Source: Lewinellaceae bacterium
GTDB taxonomy: Bacteria > Bacteroidota > Bacteroidia > Chitinophagales > Saprospiraceae
Reading direction: 5' to 3'
Assembly: GCA_016713985.1 (NCBI GenBank)
Contig: JADJOD010000043.1
Coordinates: 1-24,218 of the forward strand
DNA: 24,218 bases
Positions 8,570 to 16,157 of this stretch are shown in pieces (the stretch's first letter is position 1; each line of letters begins with the position of its first letter). Under the pieces are notes generated by a model that saw only the letters and a list, made by a program, of their open reading frames with translations, did no database searches and had not been told where the DNA came from. A program made the position numbers and the translations under genes.

Positions 8570-9661
8570 ATGAAATTTGTGTCCTTTTGCCTTTCTATGT
8601 TCCTCCTGTCCGGCCTGCTCGCCGAAGTTAACGCCCAAACCGGCCGCCCTCCGGCCACAGAAAAAATCTGGAAAGACTTGTCCCGCCTGCCTCAAAACCT
8701 TCGCGACGACCTGGCGAAATCCAGCTGGTGGAAAAGCAGCCCCGGCACAAGTGCCCTTGCCGGCCGCCTCGACTCGGTGATCAAACTCAGCCATTTTAAC
8801 AAGGACAAATATTACCCCATCAATAAAACCAAACTGGAATACCCCTCCGCTTCGTCGACCGTTCAATCGGATTTTGTCAATTACGGCGAATGGGTATTGC
8901 AAAAACGCACCACCCTCAGTTTTGACGATAAAAAACGCATCACGGAGGTGCTGGAAGAAGAGCCCGACCCGAACAGCGGCTTTTTCCAGCCGGGCACCAA
9001 ATGGAACCTGTTTTGGCACGGCGATTCCGACAGTCGTTGCGACTCCATGATCTCCAGCCGCTGGGACGACCAGTGGCAACAATGGACCCCCGGCACCCGG
9101 CTGATCTCCGTTTACGACGCCCGGGATCGCGAAATTGCGACCGAAACCTATCGCTACGACGAAGGTTTTCAGGCCATCGGCATTCGGGAGGAATTCCAGT
9201 TCGACGCTTCCGGCGACAATACCCTGACCCGGCAGTTTCTGGCAAAAGACGGCAAATGGACGCTGCTGGGCAAGGTGGAGTCGGCCTTCGACAAACAACA
9301 CCACGAAATTGCACGACAGGAAGATGTCGCCCTCGACGGCGGGAAGTTTGCTGCCGTCCGGAAACTCCGGCGCAACTTTGATGCACAAGGCAAACTGACG
9401 CTGGAAGAACGGTTTAAGTGGAACGATTCTTCCTCGGAATGGTCGCCGCTCAAAACCATTTCAAAAGGCGCTAACGACAAAAACAATTCGGAGTGGACGG
9501 AAACGGAATCGTACAAACCCAATGTGTATTTCAAAAACCGGGTTGAACGTTTTAAACGCCCCGGTGATAAAAAAACGGACCGGGAAGTGTTTTCCACCCT
9601 TCAGCCGGATGGCAAAACCTGGCAGGTAACGACAGAAATCAGGTATTACTACGCCAGGTAA
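8570..9661 (+). CDS. Secreted protein of unknown function
   Basis: This 363-residue protein begins with a standard signal peptide, MKFVSFCLSMFLLSGLLAEVNAQ, cut near residue 23. The mature part is polar and rich in W, K, D and aromatic residues. It shows irregular beta-strand units around W-x-L-F-W, W-D-D-Q-W-Q-Q-W-T-P and W-N-D-S-S-S-E-W-S-P, loosely like YD-repeat or antitoxin-like beta-sheet proteins in Bacteroidota. No T9SS sorting domain or lipobox is present, so it is probably periplasmic or exported by an unknown route. It has its own promoter-like element at 8497 and is convergent with the copper genes. I cannot assign a function. Confidence 0.75.
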   Translation: MKFVSFCLSMFLLSGLLAEVNAQTGRPPATEKIWKDLSRLPQNLRDDLAKSSWWKSSPGTSALAGRLDSVIKLSHFNKDKYYPINKTKLEYPSASSTVQSDFVNYGEWVLQKRTTLSFDDKKRITEVLEEEPDPNSGFFQPGTKWNLFWHGDSDSRCDSMISSRWDDQWQQWTPGTRLISVYDARDREIATETYRYDEGFQAIGIREEFQFDASGDNTLTRQFLAKDGKWTLLGKVESAFDKQHHEIARQEDVALDGGKFAAVRKLRRNFDAQGKLTLEERFKWNDSSSEWSPLKTISKGANDKNNSEWTETESYKPNVYFKNRVERFKRPGDKKTDREVFSTLQPDGKTWQVTTEIRYYYAR

Positions 9662-9719
9662 TCGAACGGCATGTTTCCGCCGGGTATGGCAAAAGCAGAC
9701 GCCCAATGCCTGCCCGGCG

Positions 9720-9932
9720 CTACAACTCCGACGCCTTAAACCCCGCTTTTGCCAGGGCGGCGGTCACCCCGGCGGCGTCCGTTTTTCCTCCCTTGACGGT
9801 CAGGGGTCTGTCGGGCGATTGCAGGTCAACGTCCCAGTTGCCGGCGCCCGCCGTGTCGTCGAGCGCGGGGGTCACCTGGGCCACACAACCCATACATTTG
9901 ATGTTGGTTTTAAATTTAAGCGTTTTTTCCAT
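9720..9932 (-). CDS. CopZ-like heavy-metal-associated (HMA) domain protein
   Basis: This 70-residue single HMA-domain protein begins MEKTLKFKTNIKCMGCV and carries the C-x2-C metal-binding pair (CMGC) in the first loop, as in copper chaperones. The frame is open to an earlier ATG at 9992, but that start would overlap the ATPase gene and adds residues absent from the family, so I choose 9932. It lies 47 bases downstream of copA on the same strand and probably delivers Cu(I) to the ATPase. The segment preceding CMGC is NIKC rather than the common GM-x-C, which is usual for the divergent HMA proteins of Bacteroidota. Confidence 0.8.
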   Translation of the reverse strand: MEKTLKFKTNIKCMGCVAQVTPALDDTAGAGNWDVDLQSPDRPLTVKGGKTDAAGVTAALAKAGFKASEL

Positions 9933-9979
9933 AATGCTGATGATTGACTCAATTTGTGGCTTGTCGTATAAACAGGTTT

Positions 9980-10555
9980 TTACCGGCTCCATTTCAGGCG
10001 CAGGCTGTTGCTTACCACACTGACAGAACTCAACGCCATAGCCGCGCCCGCGATCACGGGGCTGAGTAAAAAGCCGTTGAACGGGAAAAGTACACCGGCG
10101 GCGACGGGAATACCGATGATGTTGTAAATAAAAGCCCAGAACAGGTTTTGCCGGATGGTCGCCACCGTTCGGCGCGACAAGCGGATGGCTGCCGGGATTT
10201 TGCTCAAATCGCTGCTGATAAGGGTCATTTTGGCCACTTCCATCGCGATGTCGGCGCCTTTGCCCATCGCGATGCTCACGTCGGCACGGGCGAGTGCCTG
10301 ACTGTCGTTGATGCCGTCGCCCACCATAGCCACTACCTTGCCCTGCTGCTGTAATTCCATTACAAAAGCCTCTTTATCAGCAGGAAGCACCCCGGCGCGA
10401 AAATGTTCGATGCCAACTTCTGCGGCTACGGCTGCGGCTGCAGGCCGGCTGTCGCCGGTAAGCAGGTATACTTCCACACCCATATCGTGCAGTTCCCGGA
10501 TTGCCGGCGCAGCGGATGGTTTTACCGGGTCACTGACGGCGGCGACGGCCAGCAG
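9980..10555 (-). CDS. copA: Copper-translocating P-type ATPase CopA, C-terminal part (after -1 frameshift)
   Basis: This is the continuation of the ATPase begun at 12234. In this frame the sequence resumes LLAVAAVSDPVKPSAAPAIR and then has YLLTGD, the hinge motif VAMVGDGINDSQALA and the last two membrane helices. The helices carry the Cu(I) signature residues: YN in FIYNIIGIPVAAG, and a MALSSVSVV-x-N-S-L stretch. Upstream, the other frame ends in family-unlike residues from about 10557. One base added at 10555-10557 fuses the two into a protein of about 751 residues, the usual CopA length. The first ATG in this frame (10483) is internal to the P-domain, so this is not a separate gene. Confidence 0.85.
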   Translation of the reverse strand: MLAVAAVSDPVKPSAAPAIRELHDMGVEVYLLTGDSRPAAAAVAAEVGIEHFRAGVLPADKEAFVMELQQQGKVVAMVGDGINDSQALARADVSIAMGKGADIAMEVAKMTLISSDLSKIPAAIRLSRRTVATIRQNLFWAFIYNIIGIPVAAGVLFPFNGFLLSPVIAGAAMALSSVSVVSNSLRLKWSR

Positions 10556-12234
10556 CTATGGTGGTTGGCGAAATAAACCACCGTTTTGGCGCCTGCCGTC
10601 CACGTATCTGCCTGATATTGCAGGGCCTCTGAGATATCCAGGCCGTTTTCCCGCATGAGTGGCAGATTGCCGGCCATTACTTTTTGGCCCTGATATTCGG
10701 CGCTGATCCCTTTTCCGGTCAGGCTTTCCACCCGGTCGAGGTTTATCGCTGTGGCGCGGCCTTCGAGATGGGTCGCGAGGGCTTCCGCCAGCGGATGTTC
10801 GGAGTTTTTTTCCAAAGTGTACAGGACGTTGAGCCATTCAGCGGTTTCGGCGCCCTTTTCCCAGACCATATTTTCCACAGCGGGTTTGCCCATCGTGATG
10901 GTGCCCGTTTTGTCCAATACCACGGCCTGAATGCGGTGGGCGAGTTCCAGGCTTTCCGCGTCCCTGACCAGGATTCCCTGTTCCGCGCCGTTGCCTACCC
11001 CGACCATGATGGCGGTGGGTGTGGCTAAGCCGAGGGCACAGGGACAGGCGATGACCAATACGGTAACCATCGCCAGCAAACCGTGTGTCAGTCCGTCTTG
11101 GCCGCCAAATGCCCACCAGACGCCAAAAGCGGCCAGTGCAACACCCATTACGACGGGTACAAACACGGCAGCTATCTGATCCACCAATTTTTGCACGGGC
11201 GCTTTGGAGCCCTGTGCTTCCTGTACCATCCGGATGATCTGGGCGAGCAGCGTGTCACCGCCGACTTTTTCCGCGATAAATTGAAAACTTCCTTTTTGAT
11301 TGATGGTGCCGGCCAGTACGTGGTCGCCTTCCGTTTTGGCTACCGGAACCGGCTCCCCGCTGAGCATACTTTCATCGACATAGGAACTGCCGGACCGCAA
11401 AACACCGTCCACCGGCACTTTTTCGCCGGGTTTGACGAGCAGTATATCGCCGATACGCACCTGTGCCAGCGGAATTTGTGTGGCGGGGCCGCCTTCATGC
11501 ACGATGGTGACTGTTTTGGGTTGCAGGCCCATCAGTTTTTTGATCGCCGAAGAAGTATTGGCTTTTGCACGTTCTTCGAGCAATTTGCCCAATAAAATGA
11601 AAGCGATAATTACCCCGGCGGCTTCGAAGTAAACGTGCGCCTCCAACCCGCGGCGATGCCAGAACTCAGGGAAAAGGGTATTAAACACGCTGAATAAATA
11701 AGCGATGCCGGTACTCAGCGCCACGAGGGTGTCCATGTTGGCTGACCCGTGCCGGGCCTGTTTCCAGGCATGGACAAAAAAGGGCCGGCCGAGCCAGACC
11801 AGCAATGGGGTGGCCATGGCCCAAAGCACGTATTCGATGTACGGCAAGTGCATCAAAAACATACCCGATATGCCCATCGGAACGGCCAAAGCGATGGCCC
11901 AGATGGTGCGGCGGCGCAAATCTTCATAATGCCGGCGCTGTATGTTTGCCACTTCCTGCCCCGCTTCTTCGGATTCCTCCACGATCAGGTCATAACCGGC
12001 ATGCTGAAGCGCCTGTTTCATGGTTGCCGGCGTGATGATGCCCGGAATGTATGCTATCTGAACGGTTTGTGTGGCAAAATTCACTGCGGCGGAGACAACG
12101 CCGGGCTGTTGACCCAACACCGATTCAACGCTGACCGCACAGGCGGCACAGGTCATATCCGTGACGGGAAATTGTTTGTGCACGGGGGCTGCGTGGTGGC
12201 CGGGTTTGACAGAAACAGCGCGAACGGTTGTCAT
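10522..12234 (-). CDS. copA: Copper-translocating P-type ATPase CopA, N-terminal part (frameshifted)
   Basis: This is a P1B-type ATPase exporting Cu(I) across the inner membrane. It has an N-terminal HMA domain with MTCAACAVSVES (about residues 26-37), several membrane helices, an A-domain with SGEPVPVAK, the transport motif ACPCALG (CPC near 397) and the phosphorylation site DKTGTIT (Asp near 440), then the ATP-binding domain with SEHPLAEA. The true sequence ends near 10557 and the rest to the stop at 10522 is out-of-frame; the gene continues in 9980-10555. The short N-terminal extension contains GHHAAPVHK, which may bind metal. The upstream region holds a duplicated promoter-like segment (12254-12358). 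A CopZ-like gene follows, giving a two-gene copper efflux unit; no regulator gene is adjacent. Confidence 0.92.
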   Translation of the reverse strand: MTTVRAVSVKPGHHAAPVHKQFPVTDMTCAACAVSVESVLGQQPGVVSAAVNFATQTVQIAYIPGIITPATMKQALQHAGYDLIVEESEEAGQEVANIQRRHYEDLRRRTIWAIALAVPMGISGMFLMHLPYIEYVLWAMATPLLVWLGRPFFVHAWKQARHGSANMDTLVALSTGIAYLFSVFNTLFPEFWHRRGLEAHVYFEAAGVIIAFILLGKLLEERAKANTSSAIKKLMGLQPKTVTIVHEGGPATQIPLAQVRIGDILLVKPGEKVPVDGVLRSGSSYVDESMLSGEPVPVAKTEGDHVLAGTINQKGSFQFIAEKVGGDTLLAQIIRMVQEAQGSKAPVQKLVDQIAAVFVPVVMGVALAAFGVWWAFGGQDGLTHGLLAMVTVLVIACPCALGLATPTAIMVGVGNGAEQGILVRDAESLELAHRIQAVVLDKTGTITMGKPAVENMVWEKGAETAEWLNVLYTLEKNSEHPLAEALATHLEGRATAINLDRVESLTGKGISAEYQGQKVMAGNLPLMRENGLDISEALQYQADTWTAGAKTVVYFANHHSCWPSPPSVTR

Positions 12235-12253
12235 AAATTAGCATTTTAGCCGG

Positions 12254-12358
12254 TACAAAGGTCTGTCGGAAGGCCAGGTTTTTGAATGATGAATGATAAA
12301 TGATGAGAGATGAATGATGAATGAATACAAAGGTCTGTCGGAAGGCCAGGTTTTTGAA
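12254..12358 (-). repeat. 33-bp direct repeat flanking a 7-nt tandem array upstream of copA
   Basis: An identical 33-bp sequence occurs at 12254-12286 and 12326-12358 (it begins TACAAAGGTCTGTCGGAAGG). Between them lies a short array of about five 7-nt units of the TGATGAA type (12284-12325). Read on the minus strand, each 33-bp copy ends in GAccTTTG, close to the TAnnTTTG promoter motif, so the copA promoter may be duplicated. Confidence 0.7.
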
Positions 12359-12488
12359 ATAGGGCGCCGTTATCTTTAAAAGAACAACCGGGCGGCTTTT
12401 ATGGTTTTTATTGTCCCTTGCCCGCAGCAAAAAATACCCCCGAAAGTTCAGCGTTGTACATCTTACTTTTACCATTCGCCCCCGTTTT

Positions 12489-12917
12489 ATGAAAATTTTA
12501 TATTCTTTTGCCATTTTCCTGCTGGCTGTACAAACCCTTGAGGGTCAAACGGTTTCGGCCCCACTTCATGATTCCCTGCCTGCACCGGCGGCGGCAGAGG
12601 TCGTTTATGATTCGACGTTTTATGAATTTGGAAAAGTGAATCAGGGCAAAATGGTGAAACATACGTTCCATTTCACCAACCGGGGGCCGGAGCCCTACCT
12701 CATTCGGGAGGTAAAAACCACCTGCGGCTGTACGGTGCCGGACTGGACCCGGGATACCATTCCTCCCGGCGGAAAAGGTGAAGTCCGGGTCGATTTTGAT
12801 ACTGCCGGCAAGGTCGGGCGCCAACTGAAAATCATCCGGGTCATCGGGAATTCGGCGCCTTCTGAAGTGATGTTGCAATTGAGCGGAGAAATAAAAGTGC
12901 GCAAAAAACGAAAATAA
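12489..12917 (+). CDS. DUF1573 domain protein (secreted)
   Basis: This 142-residue protein has a signal peptide (MKILYSFAIFLLAVQTLEGQ) and a DUF1573 domain: YEFGKVNQGKMVKHTFHFTN, then REVKTTCGCTVPDW and PPGGKGEVRVDFDT. The fold is Ig-like (ASPM/SPD-2/Hydin type). DUF1573 proteins are abundant in Bacteroidota as periplasmic or surface proteins, and their function is not settled. The CGC pair after T-T is the conserved family cysteine motif. The frame is open further upstream without a good start, and the signal peptide fixes the start at 12489. It is followed after 7 bases by another gene on the same strand. Confidence 0.88.
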   Translation: MKILYSFAIFLLAVQTLEGQTVSAPLHDSLPAPAAAEVVYDSTFYEFGKVNQGKMVKHTFHFTNRGPEPYLIREVKTTCGCTVPDWTRDTIPPGGKGEVRVDFDTAGKVGRQLKIIRVIGNSAPSEVMLQLSGEIKVRKKRK

Positions 12918-12924
12918 CTTTTTT

Positions 12925-13476
12925 ATGGCTTTCAACGAATCAGACACCCAAAACCTCAAAGTAAAAACGGACCGCTACAAAGAAGTATTGCTCAATACCC
13001 AGCGTTACCGGAATGCCTGGAAAACGGGTTTGAGGAAAAACATTGTGGATAACCTGATCGCATTGAGCAAGGCAAGCAGCTTGGATTGCGACGTCGAGGA
13101 ACGCAGCGAAATCGAAAACCTGGAGGCTGTTGTACTGAGCCTTGGGCACTCGGAAAGCGGCCTCGGCGAACCCGTCGGCGGCGACCTGCGCCGCGACCTC
13201 ATCAAACAAAACGGTTCGCTGGTGTATCAGCAACTGTTCAACGGCAAAATACTGGTGCTCATCAACTACCCGTTTATCGAGAAATACGGCCAACCGCAAC
13301 CGCCCAAAACCATCGCCATCTACCGGCCGGAAGAACTCAAGGAGCCTTATATTCTTCGGCACCTGGAGACCTTTATTTCCGATATTACCGCCTGGGAAGA
13401 CTACGACGACGATGTGCCGGAGCCCAACCAGCGGATCGGTTTTAAGATGAATTTTGAGGAGGGGGAGAAAGCCTGA
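12925..13476 (+). CDS. Conserved hypothetical cytoplasmic protein
   Basis: This 183-residue soluble protein has no signal peptide or membrane segment. It is mixed alpha/beta with an acidic C-terminus (AWEDYDDDVPEPNQ, then NFEEGEKA). I do not recognise the family. A central stretch, QLFNGKILVLINYPFIEKYG, looks like a beta-strand core. The start is well placed 7 bases after the DUF1573 stop, so the two genes are probably co-transcribed. Its last 76 bases overlap, on the opposite strand, the apparent 3' end of the radical SAM gene at 13401. Confidence 0.7.
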   Translation: MAFNESDTQNLKVKTDRYKEVLLNTQRYRNAWKTGLRKNIVDNLIALSKASSLDCDVEERSEIENLEAVVLSLGHSESGLGEPVGGDLRRDLIKQNGSLVYQQLFNGKILVLINYPFIEKYGQPQPPKTIAIYRPEELKEPYILRHLETFISDITAWEDYDDDVPEPNQRIGFKMNFEEGEKA

Positions 13477-14783
13477 AACAGCGTCGCGGGCGCCCGCCAC
13501 CACCACATCCCCGCCCTGGCTGCCCATACTTTTGCCCACAACTTCAATCCCGCCGGCGTGAAACTTGTTCCTGCCAGCCGCGCCTTGTGCAAGTGAACGG
13601 CATTTACCGTCCAACGCACCGCATAATCGTAATACGGGCGCGGGTAGGTGCGGGCGAAGTCGAGATCGCGGTCGGTGCGCCCGGCCCAGGCGGCGGGCGA
13701 CTGAATATTGCCCTGCACTTCTTCATACAAACCCGTCCCGCGGATCGGGTAGGCCACGGTGATGGTGAACAGGTCGGGATTCGACGTTTTCAGGTGCTCC
13801 ACGGTCTCGCGGATATCGTCTTCCGTTTCACCCGGATAGCCGAGCATGATAAAAGTGCCGACCTGAATACCCGCCTCACGCGCCGACCGGATCATGGCGC
13901 GCACCTGCCCGACATCCACCCGGCGGTCCATGGCGTCGATGATGCGTTGGGAGCCGCTTTCCGCGCCGATCCAGACCCGGAAGCAGCCGCAGTTTTTGAG
14001 CATGGCGATCACCTCGTCATTCAGGCGATCGGCGCGGGTGATACACTCAAATTGGACCCGAACCGGGCGTTTTTCCAGTTCTTCTTCGAATTCGGCGAGC
14101 CACTTATGACTCACCGTAAACACATCGTCGACAAACCAGATCAGGTCGAAGTTGTAATGTTTTTGCAAAAAGACGATTTCATCCACCACATTTTGCGGAC
14201 TGCGGCGGCGGTAACTTTGCCCGTATACGGCAGTGCTGCACCAGCGGCAGGTATAGGGGCAGCCGCGCTGGGTACTGATGCTCACCGCGCTGTGGCCGTG
14301 TGCCTGTTTCCAGGCATCCAGGTATTGTTGAAGGTTGATTTTCAGCCTGTTGGGGAATGGAAGTTGGTCGATGTCGCGTATTTTTTCCCGGGGCGCCGTT
14401 TTGATCGTTGAGCCGTCAGGCAATCGATAGGCCAACCCGGAGATATGCCCGAATATCGATGACATATCTGCTTTATCCCAGCCGTCCCCCGTCCCCCGTC
14501 CACCGTCTACCGTCCACCGTCTACCGTCCCTCGTCCCCCGTCTACCGTCCCCCGTCCCCCGTCCCCCGTCTACCGTCCACCGTCTACCGTCCCCCGTCTC
14601 CCGTCCCCCGTCTACCGTCCACCGTCTACCGTCCACCGTCCACCGTCTACCGTCTACCATCCACCGTCTACCGTCCCCCCGTCCCCGTCTACCGTCCACC
14701 GTCCCCGTCCCCCGTCTACCGTCCCCGTCCACCGTCCACCCGTCCACCGTCCCACCGTCCACCGTCCACCGTCCACCGTCCAC
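13401..14783 (-). CDS. B12-binding radical SAM protein 1, C-terminal part with repeat-encoded N-terminus
   Basis: The natural sequence begins near 14470 (SSIFGHISGLAYRLPDGSTI) and carries the radical SAM core. The iron-sulfur motif is C-x3-C-x2-C in TQRGCPYTCRWCSTAVYG. The core continues with FVDDVFTVSH, a W-I-G-A-E-S-G-S-Q motif and MLGYPGETEDDI, typical of the cobalamin-binding radical SAM superfamily (BchE / P-methylase / Elp3-like core). Such proteins catalyse methylations or cyclisations on unactivated carbons; the substrate here is unknown. Everything 5' of about 14480 in this frame is the 7-nt array. The cobalamin-binding domain is encoded at 14857-15257 in a different frame. The C-terminus overlaps the convergent gene at 12925-13476. 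It is the last gene of the run that starts at sucA. Confidence 0.85.
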   Translation of the reverse strand: MDGGRWTVDGGTVDGWTVDGDGRRGTGTVDGRRGRGDGRRWMVDGRRWTVDGRRWTVDGGRETGDGRRWTVDGGRGTGDGRRGTRDGRRWTVDGGRGTGDGWDKADMSSIFGHISGLAYRLPDGSTIKTAPREKIRDIDQLPFPNRLKINLQQYLDAWKQAHGHSAVSISTQRGCPYTCRWCSTAVYGQSYRRRSPQNVVDEIVFLQKHYNFDLIWFVDDVFTVSHKWLAEFEEELEKRPVRVQFECITRADRLNDEVIAMLKNCGCFRVWIGAESGSQRIIDAMDRRVDVGQVRAMIRSAREAGIQVGTFIMLGYPGETEDDIRETVEHLKTSNPDLFTITVAYPIRGTGLYEEVQGNIQSPAAWAGRTDRDLDFARTYPRPYYDYAVRWTVNAVHLHKARLAGTSFTPAGLKLWAKVWAARAGMWWWRAPATLFQAFSPSSKFILKPIRWLGSGTSSS

Positions 14784-14856
14784 CGTCTACCATCCACCGT
14801 CCACCGTCTACCGTCCACCGTCTACCGTCCACCGTCCACCGTCCACCGTCCACCGT
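14482..14856 (-). repeat. Array A: about 50 copies of a 7-nt unit (CCACCGT / ACGGTGG) inside radical SAM gene 1
   Basis: About 375 bp are made of CCACCGT, CTACCGT and CCCCCGT units on the plus strand with occasional indels. On the gene's strand the unit ACGGTGG reads T-V-D-G-G-R-W over 21 bases in every frame. The array starts directly after an ATG codon that closes the B12-binding part (D-I-A-M), and it ends just before the natural linker of the radical SAM part. It accounts for the long overlapping open frames on both strands here. Confidence 0.95.
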
Positions 14857-15257
14857 CATCGCAATATCCAGCATGGTCTGTTCCCCTTCACCAATCACGG
14901 CCAGGTCAGCGCCGGCGGCCAGGTATTCGGCAATATTGTGCGTTACATCCGGCCCGCCGATCACGATGAGGGTCTGCTGGAACTCCTCGCGGCTGCGCAA
15001 AATTGCATGATCCCGATCACGTTAAGTTTGGTCATCAGGTTGGTGTAAAGCGCCACGATACGCGGGTGCCGGACCAGAAGATGCTCTTTTAACACGTCGA
15101 TAGTGGAAAAGGTCGTGTCAAACACCTCATTTTCAACGCCGTGTTTGTCTAACCAGGCCGACAGGTATAGCAGACCCAGCGGCGGGTAAGGCTTCATGAT
15201 GACCTGTTCTTTCGGGTCGTCGCAGAGGAAATAGCCGTGGGTGAAAAGTACGTTCAT
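14857..15257 (-). CDS. B12-binding radical SAM protein 1, N-terminal cobalamin-binding domain (frameshifted)
   Basis: The gene starts at the ATG at 15255-15257 (MNVLFTHGYFLCDDPKEQ), followed by KPYPPLGLLYLSAWLDKHG, the typical opening of the cobalamin-binding domain of BchE-like radical SAM proteins. After Q-F near 15000 the frame is lost. One added base in the AAAA run at 14999-15002 lets it continue as LRSREEFQQTLIVIGGPDV and then AGADLAVIGEGEQT, the conserved end of the domain. The classical DxHxxG cobalamin motif is absent, as in many members of this superfamily. It ends at the ATG that begins array A and continues functionally in 13401-14470. It lies 42 bases after the methyltransferase, separated by a hairpin. 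Confidence 0.8.
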
Positions 15258-15278
15258 TGGTGTTTTTTGCCAGGAGAT

Positions 15279-15313
15279 CACTCATCAGATGACTCAAAGT
15301 CATCTGATGAGTG
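15279..15313. other. Perfect 15-bp inverted repeat at the methyltransferase stop codon
   Basis: CACTCATCAGATGAC (15279-15293) pairs perfectly with GTCATCTGATGAGTG (15299-15313) around a 5-nt loop. On the minus strand it contains the stop codon of the methyltransferase and lies 21 bases before the ATG of radical SAM gene 1. It has no T-run, so a processing or translation-control hairpin is more likely than a terminator. Confidence 0.75.
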
Positions 15314-16157
15314 GCGGCGTCGTTTTGAAACAAATAAAAAAATGGTCGGCCATCGGGGCCAGCCAGGCCGGGGTGCAATGTTTTTCCAGGAAATTTAATA
15401 AACGCAAAAAACGCGGGTATTTTTTAAAAAAGGGGTTGAGGTAAGAAGGGGGCAGCCAGAAACCAACGGGGTATACAACGGTGCTCTGAGTGTGCCCGAA
15501 TCCGCTGCCCATCAACTTCCGGAACTCCGCGGGTGAATAATACCAGGTGGCGACGACGCCGGCGTTATCGCCGAGCCGGGCGGCGACGGGTTTTCGGCTG
15601 AGCCGGCGAAACGCTTCGCGGGGTTTTGCTTTTAACAGAAAATACAAAGACTCCCAGCAGCAAAAACGGCTCATCACGACGGCTGCAAAAACGCCGTTTG
15701 GGGGTATAAGTTCTTGCAAATCAATTCTTAAGTTCTTTATTTCGGTCGGAGAGAGGCAATTCAATCCCCCGAAATTGGAGAGGATCAACCCTGGTTCCAA
15801 CGCGCCGGGAGTGAACCGTGCAATATCCGCTATCGAACATACTTCCGCCCGGATCATTGCTTCCAGGCCGGCCTTTTTTGCCTTGGTCTTCGTCGCAGCC
15901 ACCATTTCCGCCGAAATATCCGTAGCCAGCACCTGCCAGCCCTGCCCGGCCAGCCATACGGCGTCTTCTCCGGTGCCACAGTTGAGTTCCAGTGCCGTCG
16001 TCCGGCGGGTTGTTGCCATCTGACGACTCAATAAAACCCACACCCGGTCGCGCAGCAGTCGCCCGGTCGGCGTGTCGGTGAACGCCGCGTCGTATTCGCG
16101 GGCCACGATGTCGAACGGCGCGTCGGGCGCGGCCGGCAGCCTGTGTTCCGGTGTCAT
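15300..16157 (-). CDS. Class I SAM-dependent methyltransferase
   Basis: This protein of about 285 residues has a Rossmann-type methyltransferase core: FDIVAREYDAAF, then motif I TALELNCGTGEDAVWLA (the glycine-rich SAM-binding loop), motif II LATDISAEMV with the acidic residue after strand 2, and an LILSNFGGLNCL stretch corresponding to motif IV. The substrate cannot be told from sequence. The start is the ATG at 16155-16157, which overlaps the stop of radical SAM gene 2 as ATGA, implying translational coupling; an earlier in-frame ATG (16190) lies inside the preceding gene. Its position between two cobalamin-binding radical SAM genes suggests that all three modify the same unknown molecule. 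Confidence 0.85.
   Translation of the reverse strand: MTPEHRLPAAPDAPFDIVAREYDAAFTDTPTGRLLRDRVWVLLSRQMATTRRTTALELNCGTGEDAVWLAGQGWQVLATDISAEMVAATKTKAKKAGLEAMIRAEVCSIADIARFTPGALEPGLILSNFGGLNCLSPTEIKNLRIDLQELIPPNGVFAAVVMSRFCCWESLYFLLKAKPREAFRRLSRKPVAARLGDNAGVVATWYYSPAEFRKLMGSGFGHTQSTVVYPVGFWLPPSYLNPFFKKYPRFLRLLNFLEKHCTPAWLAPMADHFFICFKTTPPLIR

Noticed and set aside
9678..9719. Terminator between the secreted protein and the CopZ-like gene
   Set aside because: A 7-bp stem (CGCCGGG / CCCGGCG) exists, but the loop is about 28 nt and no T-run follows.
14408..15010. Plus-strand open frame of about 200 residues rich in P-P-S-T-V-H-R
   Set aside because: It is the antisense reading of array A, which is stop-free in all frames on that strand; nothing outside the array looks like a protein.
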